The notes beneath the pieces were generated by a model. It was not told where the DNA came from. It saw only the letters and a program-made list of their open reading frames with translations, and searched no databases. A stretch of DNA of 64,000 nucleotides from Flavobacteriaceae bacterium MAR_2010_72 (GTDB lineage: Bacteria; Bacteroidota; Bacteroidia; Flavobacteriales; Flavobacteriaceae), in NCBI GenBank assembly GCA_003550275.1, contig QXCW01000002.1:558001-622000 (forward strand), in the 5' to 3' direction. A program made the translations under genes and the position numbers. Shown here in pieces: positions 9,596 through 17,651 of the stretch (within the stretch, counting starts at the first letter, position 1; every line of letters starts with the position of its first letter).

Positions 9596-10966
9596 TTATT
9601 TTTTATAGGTGAATCCTAATTTGTCTAAACCAGATCTGACGTCTTCATTTTTCATAAATAAATTCCATAATAAACCCGTTCGATAATTTTCAATCATTAC
9701 CGGAATTGGCCCTTGATCAATTGCTAAATATCTTGGTAAATACCATTTATCATGAAGACTAAAGGCATCATAGGGACCAAATTTCCCAATCAAAGAGTCC
9801 TGTTCCTTGTACAAGTATCTTAACATTTGCATACTTTCTTTAGGAGTATATGGAAATGAAGATAATGCAGCGGTAGGAGATATGACTCCAAAATCATTTC
9901 CTGGCCTATGCCCTTTATACCCTTTGATTGAATAACTTGAGGTTAAACCCCAAAGACTATCACCATAGCCTTTAAAATTTTTTGGATTATCCAAGGCGTA
10001 TTTATAGTGAATTTTTGCCTGATTTTGTACTAACGTCCAATAATCGGCATATTGATCTACAAGCCCATTTGGGTTTAGCCCTAGATAGGAATAGTGTGCC
10101 CAAAATAATGGACCAATCGCAGCATCATCGTGTTCGTAATAATTCAAAACAAGAGGTAATCCGTAAAGAGAATCATGAGAGACAATGTTGCCATCTTTAG
10201 CCCAACCTTTTTCATAAACCGATTTTTTAACAGGATGAGTAGGAGAGGCCGCAGCTAAAATGTACATTATTAAGCACTCATTATAGCCGCCAACAGGAAA
10301 ATCCATTTCCCAGGCATACTCTGGGGACCAATGCCAGTAGAGCACGTCTTCTCCATTTTTTGTGTACCAATCCCATTCAACCGATTTCCAAAGTTTATCA
10401 ATTTTAGCAACTAATTCTTGTTCCTTTTCATTGCCATTTTTAAAATATTCGGCAACGGTTAGGAAACCTTGAACCAGAAATGCAGTTTCTACTAAATCAC
10501 CGCCATTGTCTTTTTTGCTGAATGGCACTACTTTTCCGGTCTCACCATTAATCCAGTGAGGCCAAGCTCCATGAAATCGATCAGCTTGATCAAGAAAGTC
10601 AACAATTTTATGATACCGGTTTAAGGCCTGTTCTCTTGTAATAAAATTTCGTTCGATGCCAACTAAAATTGCCATGAGACCAAATCCACTTCCACCTGTT
10701 GTTACTGTATTTTTAGGAGAGGTTGGATATATGTCATCCATGTGTAAACGTTCTCTTGCCAATCCCGAATTAGGTTCTGCACCTTCCCAAAAATAATTGA
10801 AGGTTTGCTTTTGGATTGAATCCAATAACTCATCATCGGTTAATTGAGAAATTGAACCGAACTGGGATTCATTTTGTACTATGTTTTTTTTGTCCTGCTT
10901 GCAACCATAGCTGACATATAGTAATGGCAATAGCAACAATAAGACTTTAGTGCTTTTGTTTTTCAT
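9596..10966 (-). CDS. GH144-type glucanase (PF10091 glycoamylase-like), lipoprotein, copy 1
   Basis: This 456-residue lipoprotein (SYGC, Cys22) is a diverged paralog of the next gene. It shares TGGSGFGLMAILVGIER, FHGAWPHWI, GGDLVETAF (155-163), YWHWSPE, ISPTAALSS and RTGLLWNLFM. The gene is the first enzyme gene after a 127-bp gap that contains a strong hairpin, and it lies 9 bp upstream of its paralog. Two copies may split endo- and exo-type attack or surface and periplasmic locations; the lipobox context differs (CKQDKK here, CSKDNG in the other). The family call is firm; the beta-1,2 linkage is inferred from characterized GH144 members. Confidence 0.85.
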   Translation of the reverse strand: MKNKSTKVLLLLLPLLYVSYGCKQDKKNIVQNESQFGSISQLTDDELLDSIQKQTFNYFWEGAEPNSGLARERLHMDDIYPTSPKNTVTTGGSGFGLMAILVGIERNFITREQALNRYHKIVDFLDQADRFHGAWPHWINGETGKVVPFSKKDNGGDLVETAFLVQGFLTVAEYFKNGNEKEQELVAKIDKLWKSVEWDWYTKNGEDVLYWHWSPEYAWEMDFPVGGYNECLIMYILAAASPTHPVKKSVYEKGWAKDGNIVSHDSLYGLPLVLNYYEHDDAAIGPLFWAHYSYLGLNPNGLVDQYADYWTLVQNQAKIHYKYALDNPKNFKGYGDSLWGLTSSYSIKGYKGHRPGNDFGVISPTAALSSFPYTPKESMQMLRYLYKEQDSLIGKFGPYDAFSLHDKWYLPRYLAIDQGPIPVMIENYRTGLLWNLFMKNEDVRSGLDKLGFTYKK

Positions 10967-10982
10967 CTTGAAATGGTTAGAA

Positions 10983-11018
10983 TATCAGCCGCATTTCTCT
11001 CCAGAAATGCAGCTGATA
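10983..11018 (-). other. Strong intercistronic hairpin in the PUL operon
   Basis: Two 16-nt arms (10983-10998 and 11003-11018) enclose a 4-nt loop. On the minus-strand transcript every position pairs, with a single G-U pair. No U-tract follows, so it does not look like a simple terminator. It sits between the LamG-lipoprotein gene and the first GH144-type gene. It is a candidate RNA-stability or processing element that would let susC/susD/binding-protein mRNA exceed enzyme mRNA. Confidence 0.65.
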
Positions 11019-11093
11019 CATAAAAAATAAACTAACTCAAAAAGGTAATAAGACTACAGATTTAATAACAGTTTCTGGAGTCTATTTATGAAA

Positions 11094-12833
11094 TTATTGA
11101 GCCATGACGGCTTGAATTTCAGTTTGCGACAAGGCTTTGTTAAATATCTGCAATTCGTCCATGAAACTTAAATCAGACTTATGGTTCCATCCTGTAAATC
11201 GTGGTGCTCCAGACATTATAGAAAGAATATCACATCCTTCCCAGCTTACTCCTGTGAAAGCTCCTTGTTTAACAACTTGACCATTGATATAAACAACACA
11301 CTCGGTTCCAGATATTGTAAATGCCAAATGTACCCATTCATTTACTGCTGGATCAACATCTGCGGCTGCACCACCGTCAAACCAATTATCTCCAGTGCCA
11401 TTTCCTACGTTTAGTTTAAAACGTTGTTTGCCTCCAGCATTTTCACGGAAAAATCTAAAGCCGTGTTTACGATTGTTTGGTGCAGTTGGATTAACATCAT
11501 CTGGTGGGCCAATAACCAAAACACCAGCACGATCAGGAACAGCATTAAGTTTATACCACATAGAGGCACTAAATTCTGAACCTAATAACCCTGCTGTCGG
11601 GAATGTTAAATAGGAATCCGTTGCGCCTGCATAAGCATTATTACCCATATAGGCTTCACCAGCAAATCCTGGTGTTCCAACTTCTGTTGCATCGACTTTA
11701 CTAACAGATTCAACATAACTACCGTTAAAGGACATATTAAATGATTTACTGCCTTGAGCAATCATATTTACAACATCAGTTTGTGTTATGGCTTTATTGA
11801 AAAGTCTTAACTCATCCATATTACTCAAGTCAGATTTATGGTTCCAACCAGTAAATCTTGGTGCACCTGACATAATTGAAAGAATGTCGCAGCCAGTCCA
11901 ATCAACACCTGTAAAAGCACCTTGTTTAACAACTTGCCCATTGATGTAAACCACACTTTCAGTATTAGAAATTGAGAAGGCAATGTGTACCCAATCATTC
12001 ACGGCAGGATCAATATCTGCAGCTGCTCCACCATCAAACCAGTTGTCTCCAGTACCGTTGCCCACATTAAGTTTGATACGTTGTTTACCACCTGCGTTCT
12101 CACGGAATAACCTGAACCCACTTTTACGATTATTTTGCGCGGTTGGGTTGGCCTCATCTGGCGGACCTATAACTAATATTCCAGCACGATCTGGTGTCGC
12201 GTTAACTTTATACCAAAATGAAGCACTAAACTCAGTGCCTAGCATTCCAGCAGTAGGAAAGGTTAAATATGAATCTGTTGCGCCTGCATAAGCGTCGCTA
12301 CCAACTCGACCTTCACCTGCAAAACCAGTAGAGCCCACTTCAGTAGCATCTTTAATTGAAACTAAATCGGTATAACTGCCATCAAAGCCCATATAAAACA
12401 TTTCACCACTAAATAATGGGGTGTATGGAGGCTCCTTGCTGAAGTTTACAGTAGATGTTGTAGAGTTACCTGCAAGATCTGTGGCAGTAACAGTTAATAC
12501 ATGGTCACCAGTTGTTAAATTATCATAGCTAAATTCTCTTGTCACTATTCTATAATCTGTAAAGCTGTCGAATGAGGCGATTTGATTTCCATCCAATGCA
12601 ACAGTAACCATTGAAAGCTCAATATCATCTTCAGCTTTAAATTCAATGTTAACAGAGGTAATTGGATCTGGAACCTGAATTTCCAGTCCTTCAGCTGGCT
12701 TCACAATAGTTACTAATGGAGCCCCGGCATCTGGACCTGGATCGACTGCTGTAATAGGATCTATCCCATCATAGCATGAAGTCATAGCAACCGAAAAAAG
12801 GAGTGCTAATGCATATTTTAGTATATTTTTCAT
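11094..12833 (-). CDS. Surface lipoprotein with Ig-like and two tandem LamG-like domains (putative glycan-binding protein)
   Basis: This 579-residue lipoprotein (MTSC, Cys20) starts with an acidic linker and an Ig-like domain (about 38-133, ending DLAGNSTTSTVNF). It then has two 216-residue LamG/concanavalin-like domains (145-360 and 364-579). The two are highly alike, sharing for example TDSYLTFPTAG, NVGNGTGDNWFDGGAA and MSGAPRFTGWNHKSDLS. Its position right after susD is that of SusE/SusF or surface glycan-binding proteins, so it probably captures the substrate for the SusCD complex. No catalytic motif was seen. Ligand identity is unknown. Confidence 0.8.
   Translation of the reverse strand: MKNILKYALALLFSVAMTSCYDGIDPITAVDPGPDAGAPLVTIVKPAEGLEIQVPDPITSVNIEFKAEDDIELSMVTVALDGNQIASFDSFTDYRIVTREFSYDNLTTGDHVLTVTATDLAGNSTTSTVNFSKEPPYTPLFSGEMFYMGFDGSYTDLVSIKDATEVGSTGFAGEGRVGSDAYAGATDSYLTFPTAGMLGTEFSASFWYKVNATPDRAGILVIGPPDEANPTAQNNRKSGFRLFRENAGGKQRIKLNVGNGTGDNWFDGGAAADIDPAVNDWVHIAFSISNTESVVYINGQVVKQGAFTGVDWTGCDILSIMSGAPRFTGWNHKSDLSNMDELRLFNKAITQTDVVNMIAQGSKSFNMSFNGSYVESVSKVDATEVGTPGFAGEAYMGNNAYAGATDSYLTFPTAGLLGSEFSASMWYKLNAVPDRAGVLVIGPPDDVNPTAPNNRKHGFRFFRENAGGKQRFKLNVGNGTGDNWFDGGAAADVDPAVNEWVHLAFTISGTECVVYINGQVVKQGAFTGVSWEGCDILSIMSGAPRFTGWNHKSDLSFMDELQIFNKALSQTEIQAVMAQ
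11097..11744 (-). repeat. In-gene tandem duplication, LamG domain copy 2
   Basis: This is the second of two 648-bp in-frame units encoding near-identical LamG domains (residues 364-579). The DNA has many third-position differences from copy 1, while the protein stays about 80% alike by eye. That pattern points to an old duplication under selection. Confidence 0.8.
11754..12401 (-). repeat. In-gene tandem duplication, LamG domain copy 1
   Basis: This is the first of the two 648-bp units, encoding residues 145-360. It is separated from copy 2 by a three-residue linker (Gly-Ser-Lys). Confidence 0.8.
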
Positions 12834-12845
12834 TGTTCTTATTTT

Positions 12846-14396
12846 TTAATTATTTCGTTCAGCTAAAATTGGAAATTGATCAACTTGACCTTGCGGATAG
12901 GGTAAGAATTTCTTTTCCATAGAAAACGTTCTTCCATCATAATTTAATTCATTCGCTCTGCCCAATCTTATTAAATCAAAATATCTTTTCCCCCATTCCA
13001 TACTCAATTCTGCATATTTTTCGTTCAATACTTGGTCAAGGGTTACCCCAGATATGGTTCCTAATCCGGCTCTTTGTCTCACAAGGTTAACAGCCTGATC
13101 GGCAGACATGCCAGATCCATTTGCTCCATGAGTTAATGCTTCTGCATACATCAATAGAATTTCGGCGTATCTCAATATTGTGTAGTTTTTGTTACTACCG
13201 TAAGATGTTCTACCAGGTATTAGCTGGTTCGATGGTAAGTAGTGTTTACCACTTGCAAATAAGGCCCGAGCATAATCATTAATACGATCACCATCCCTGG
13301 TTGTATTTGATATCCATGAAGGAAGGGTAGCATATTGTGGATCTGATTGGATTTCGGCAATTCCACGATTGGTGAACAACACGCTGGTTTCTAAACGCAC
13401 CGTTTCATTTCTATCCAACATGAACTTTATAAATTTCATACTTGGCTCATAGAAACCCCAACCGCTGCTAGCGCCAGCTACAGCAGGCGTCCAGTTTTGA
13501 GGTCCATAAGGTGCGTATAAGTGCCCTTCACGATCGCCTTCACCCTGTCCAAAATCAGAATATTGCATATCCAAAACAACTTCATTGCTTAACTTTCCTG
13601 GTGTTTTAAACAACTCATAAAAGTCTGGGTAAAGACTAAACTTCCCTGAACTAATAATCTGTCCTGCAGCATCTGCAACAGCTTGGTAATTTTCTAATTC
13701 TTGGTTTGCCAAAGCTTTAATAGCTAAAGCTGTATATTTTGTTACACCGCCAGGAAGATCTGTACGCTCATTAGGGCGCATATCCGGCAAATTTGGTATA
13801 GCCTCATCCATTTGATCTGAAAGATGCTGCATTACTTCTGCTTGAGTAGGAACAGAGGTTAATGCTAGCAATTCTGAAGTGTCAGACGATTCAGGAATGA
13901 ATACATCTCCCCAAACTTGGGAGATATGGAACAGCATAATCGCTCTCAAAACTTTTGCTTCTGCAATGTATTGGTTTCCTAAAGCGACTCCAGCATCATT
14001 AGCAAATTCTTGATAACGTCGAATTTGATCCATTGCTGTATGAGCAGCAATAACATCTACATAGATGTTCTCCCATAACGAATTATACATCCAATAATCT
14101 TTGTTGTAGTTGAATTTATCAGTTTCAGCAAAATCTTGTTGATCTCCCAAACCTCCAGCGTTCACATCATCACCTCTAACACCAATAAGCAGTGGTTGTT
14201 CCCATCCTCTTGATTGAAAGGCTGCGTAAACTCCAATGATAGAAAGCTTCATGTCTTCTGTCTTGGTAAAATCTGTACTACCAGTAAAACTGTTGTTCTC
14301 CTGCGGTTCGTCCAATTTGTCTGAACACCCTAATGTGGCTACTATCATGAGTACCATTAGGGATTTGATTTTAATTGTGTTAAACATTGTTTTCAT
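12846..14396 (-). CDS. susD: SusD/RagB family surface glycan-binding lipoprotein
   Basis: This 516-residue lipoprotein (TLGC, Cys24) is followed by SDKLDEP, an acidic stretch compatible with a Bacteroidota surface-export signal. It has SusD features: an N-terminal TPR-like helical region (AEAKVLRAIMLFHI), NKNYTILRYAEILLMYAEAL, and the C-terminal MEWGKRYFDLIRLGRA block. SusD caps the SusC transporter on the outer membrane and feeds it oligosaccharide. The gene lies 9 bp after susC. The symbol is used as a family name; specificity is unknown. Confidence 0.95.
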   Translation of the reverse strand: MKTMFNTIKIKSLMVLMIVATLGCSDKLDEPQENNSFTGSTDFTKTEDMKLSIIGVYAAFQSRGWEQPLLIGVRGDDVNAGGLGDQQDFAETDKFNYNKDYWMYNSLWENIYVDVIAAHTAMDQIRRYQEFANDAGVALGNQYIAEAKVLRAIMLFHISQVWGDVFIPESSDTSELLALTSVPTQAEVMQHLSDQMDEAIPNLPDMRPNERTDLPGGVTKYTALAIKALANQELENYQAVADAAGQIISSGKFSLYPDFYELFKTPGKLSNEVVLDMQYSDFGQGEGDREGHLYAPYGPQNWTPAVAGASSGWGFYEPSMKFIKFMLDRNETVRLETSVLFTNRGIAEIQSDPQYATLPSWISNTTRDGDRINDYARALFASGKHYLPSNQLIPGRTSYGSNKNYTILRYAEILLMYAEALTHGANGSGMSADQAVNLVRQRAGLGTISGVTLDQVLNEKYAELSMEWGKRYFDLIRLGRANELNYDGRTFSMEKKFLPYPQGQVDQFPILAERNN

Positions 14397-14405
14397 AACT
14401 TTTTT

Positions 14406-17400
14406 TTAGATTTTTATATTTACCCCAACGGTGTATACAGCTGGGATTGGGTAAGTTTGATTATCTATACCATTAGAGACTTCTGGGTTAAAGCCATTGT
14501 ATTTAAATAACGTCAATGGTTTTTCAGCAGTTAGGTAAATTCTGAACGTTGGTAGGTCCTTCATATTTCCGTCTTTATTTATAGTATATCCTAGTGTAAT
14601 ATTTTGGATCCTCACATAATCACCATCTTCAGTATAATAATCATTCAAACGTTGATTCCAGCCTTTTCTAACTGCTGCAGATGAAGGATAGGAGTTGGTA
14701 GTACCTTCACCATGCCAGCGGTTTATTGCAAAATCACGATCCCAGTTGGTATCACTAGTGAAAATAACCTCTAATCGCTTACGATTTAGGATTTTATTTC
14801 CTCCAAGACCAGACCCTGTGACTGCAAAATCAAAGTTTTTATAATTGAATCCTAGATTGAATCCAAATGTATAGGTTGGTAGAAACGAACCTATAGTTGT
14901 TCTGTCGTCATCATTAATGACTCCGTCACCATTTAAGTCCCTGTATTTAAAATCACCAGGTACTAAATTATTAGCTACGGCTATGGGGTCTGCCTGAATT
15001 TCGGCATCGTTTTGGTAAACGCCAGCAACTTCACGACCAAAAAATGCAAACAAGGTTTCACCCACAATGGAACGTTGTCTAAATTCTGCTGAACCCGCGT
15101 CTAGAAATCCAGTTTCATTACTTAAATCTAAAACTTCATTTTTTAAGCTTGCAAAGTTGAAACCTAAATTATAGCTAAAATCATCTGAAACGCGTTTATT
15201 CCAAGATAATGCAACTTCAAGACCAGAATTTCTAATCTCACCCACATTTTTAAATGTTACGCCCGGAATTAAAGGGCGCTCTACAGGAATTACCGCATCT
15301 TTTGTATCTCTGATAAAATAATCGGCTTCAATTGAAAGTTTATTATCAAATAATTGAGCTGAAAGTCCAACGTTAGTCTCTTCGGTAAGCTCCCATCTTA
15401 AAGCGGAGAAATCACTTCCAGTAGTAACGCCACTAAATAGGACATCACCTAAAGCTGTGGTTACCACGGTATTCGTCAATGCACCTGATTGAGAAGGAAC
15501 TTTGTCATTACCAAGCTTTCCCCAGCTACCACGTAGTTTTAGGAAATCGATAATGCCGTTATCTTTCATAAAGGATTCTTCTGAAATTACCCAACCTGCA
15601 CCAATAACTGGGAAATACCCCCATTTTTCAATATACTTTCTAACTCCATCAGCTCTAAAGGTTCCATAAAGAAGATATCTGCCATCGTAGTTATAGGAAA
15701 CCCTTCCAAAGTAGGAAAGCCCATATTCTCGTACACCACCATCGCCAACACTTTCCTCAACAATAGTTTGTGCTTGATCAATATAATAAGACTCCTCTCC
15801 CGATAGTGGAAAATTTAAGGCTGTTGCACCCAATGACTGAAAGGATTCATCCCTAAATGAGGTCCCTGCCAAAACAGTCAAGTTATGCTTGCCAAAAGTA
15901 TCAGTAAAAGTTAGGGTGTTATCCCAAATTTGATTGGAGGTATTACTGAAGGTCTTTCTTAATGTGGCATCATCTCTTTTAAAATTGTTACCGATAAAAT
16001 AAGGCAAATCTACATTTCTGCTTTCAGAACTCGAGAAATTATGATTATAGGCAGTTTTAAAAGTTAACTTGTTAGGTATTAAACTTACTTCTGCAAAGAA
16101 ATTAGCAAGCACATTTCTTATTTTCGTTCTATTTTCACTAAGATCTAATAAAGGGAAAGGGTTTTGGCCACCACGATATCCTAAATCTTGTGCATTGGCA
16201 TAATTGGTTGGAAAAACATTGGGATCGTCCGACAAATTTGGATCGTATACGGGCATTATTGGGACCGCGTAGTAAGCTAATCTCCAAGCTGAATTTTCCC
16301 CATCATAACGAGTTGCATTACTTAAAACAGTATTTGCACCAAGTTTTAACCACTCGTTGGCTTTAAATTCTATTTTACTTCTTAAGTTGAATCTTTCGTA
16401 CTCATTTTTCATATTAAGAATACCCTCTTGAGCGAAATAGTTTGCTCCAACAGAATACGATACGTTTTCAGCACCGCCAGTAACATTTATACTGTGGTTT
16501 TGAATAAATCCAGGTCTTATAATTTCATCATACCAATCGGTATTTACATTAGGGACATTAGGGTTAACACGGCTTCGTCCATAACGTTGCATAGCATTTA
16601 ATATAAATTGGGCATCAGGAGCCGATCCAGATTCGAGTGCTAAAGTTGTAAATTGTTCTGCATTAGCAACTTTTAATACATTTTGTGCAATTTGATATCC
16701 AGAATATCCATCATAAGTGATTTCTGCTTTTTTGTTATATCGACCAGATTTGGTTTCTATTAAAACAACACCATTGGCAGCTCTCACACCATAAATGGCC
16801 GAAGCCGATGCATCCTTTAGAACTGAAATGGAAGTAATATCAGCAGTATTCAAAAAATCGATGTCGTCAAAAAACATCCCGTCAACAACATATAAAGGAT
16901 TAGAAGCTCCACCTAAATAAGATCCAATACCGCGAACTCTAACCGTTGGGCCTTGTCCTGGTGAACCATTGCTCACTACTTGCAAACCTGCAACCTTACC
17001 TTGCATTGCTTGCATTGCTGATCCTGATGGTACGGCTGCTAATTCTTCTGCTTTTATGGTTGTGATAGATGAGGTAAGATCTTTAGATTTCATTTCACCA
17101 TAACCAATAATTACAATTTCGTCTAAACTTGCAATGTCGGTTTCAAGTGCAACGTTAATGGTTGTTTGATTGCTTACGGTTACAGTTGTAGTTCTAAAAC
17201 CAAGTGAACTGAATTCTAAAACTTCGCCTGCATTTACAGAAATTGAATAGTTACCGTCAAAATCTGTGCTAGTTCCTCTGCTTGTGCCAAGGATTATGAC
17301 ATTTGCACCAGGTAAGGGCAGGCCGTCATCGGCACTTGTTACTACACCCTTCACGGTTACAACTTGTGCATAAATTGATGAAGTAGCGAAAAGTAGTAAT

Positions 17401-17426
17401 AGTAATAACTTTAGTCGTGTTTTCAT
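14406..17426 (-). CDS. susC: SusC/RagA TonB-dependent outer-membrane transporter
   Basis: This is a TonB-linked importer of oligosaccharides. I place the start at the ATG 17424-17426 (1006 residues), because the protein then begins with a normal signal peptide (MKTRLKLLLLLL to IYAQ); an in-frame ATG 33 bp upstream adds an unlikely tail. After the signal comes a carboxypeptidase-regulatory-like domain (GVVTSADDGLPLPGANV), then the plug with the SusC hallmark NPLYVVDGMFFDDIDFLNTADI and ASAIYGVRAANGV, then the 22-strand barrel. No STN signalling domain was seen, so regulation probably goes through the SusR-like protein encoded upstream. Confidence 0.95.
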   Translation of the reverse strand: MKTRLKLLLLLLFATSSIYAQVVTVKGVVTSADDGLPLPGANVIILGTSRGTSTDFDGNYSISVNAGEVLEFSSLGFRTTTVTVSNQTTINVALETDIASLDEIVIIGYGEMKSKDLTSSITTIKAEELAAVPSGSAMQAMQGKVAGLQVVSNGSPGQGPTVRVRGIGSYLGGASNPLYVVDGMFFDDIDFLNTADITSISVLKDASASAIYGVRAANGVVLIETKSGRYNKKAEITYDGYSGYQIAQNVLKVANAEQFTTLALESGSAPDAQFILNAMQRYGRSRVNPNVPNVNTDWYDEIIRPGFIQNHSINVTGGAENVSYSVGANYFAQEGILNMKNEYERFNLRSKIEFKANEWLKLGANTVLSNATRYDGENSAWRLAYYAVPIMPVYDPNLSDDPNVFPTNYANAQDLGYRGGQNPFPLLDLSENRTKIRNVLANFFAEVSLIPNKLTFKTAYNHNFSSSESRNVDLPYFIGNNFKRDDATLRKTFSNTSNQIWDNTLTFTDTFGKHNLTVLAGTSFRDESFQSLGATALNFPLSGEESYYIDQAQTIVEESVGDGGVREYGLSYFGRVSYNYDGRYLLYGTFRADGVRKYIEKWGYFPVIGAGWVISEESFMKDNGIIDFLKLRGSWGKLGNDKVPSQSGALTNTVVTTALGDVLFSGVTTGSDFSALRWELTEETNVGLSAQLFDNKLSIEADYFIRDTKDAVIPVERPLIPGVTFKNVGEIRNSGLEVALSWNKRVSDDFSYNLGFNFASLKNEVLDLSNETGFLDAGSAEFRQRSIVGETLFAFFGREVAGVYQNDAEIQADPIAVANNLVPGDFKYRDLNGDGVINDDDRTTIGSFLPTYTFGFNLGFNYKNFDFAVTGSGLGGNKILNRKRLEVIFTSDTNWDRDFAINRWHGEGTTNSYPSSAAVRKGWNQRLNDYYTEDGDYVRIQNITLGYTINKDGNMKDLPTFRIYLTAEKPLTLFKYNGFNPEVSNGIDNQTYPIPAVYTVGVNIKI

Positions 17427-17506
17427 ATAATTTGATTTTGAATTGTTAGTCGATAGCAATTTAAAACGTATTTTTTCTATGAAGGAAAAATGAATTACAT
17501 TTTAGT

Positions 17507-17615
17507 TACGTCACAACTGTTAAAGGAGCTGAAAACTAATATTGACGTAGCTTAAATATAGGAAAAAAGCTTTATTATTGGAAATCGTTTCTTTAAATGA
17601 CGTAGTAATGACGTA
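17507..17615. promoter_or_regulatory. Four TGACGTA motifs upstream of susC (candidate operators)
   Basis: The 7-mer TGACGTA occurs at 17543-17549, 17598-17604 and 17609-17615, and inverted (TACGTCA) at 17507-17513, all within 109 bp of the 225-bp gap between the regulator gene and susC. Two copies are 11 bp apart, about one helical turn. This is what operator sites of the adjacent LuxR-type regulator could look like. I found no exact TAnnTTTG -7 element here for susC. Confidence 0.5.
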
Positions 17616-17651
17616 TTAAAAAATGAAGAAAAAGTATTTTTTTACAGCTAA

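Noticed and set aside
11983-12291. Plus-strand open frame opposite the LamG domain (and its counterpart at 11395-11613)
   Set aside because: Both are mirror frames of the same duplicated domain; no signal, no family, and the codons follow the sense gene.
17427-17459. Longer susC start
   Set aside because: It adds 11 polar residues before the signal peptide; the inner ATG gives the usual SusC start.
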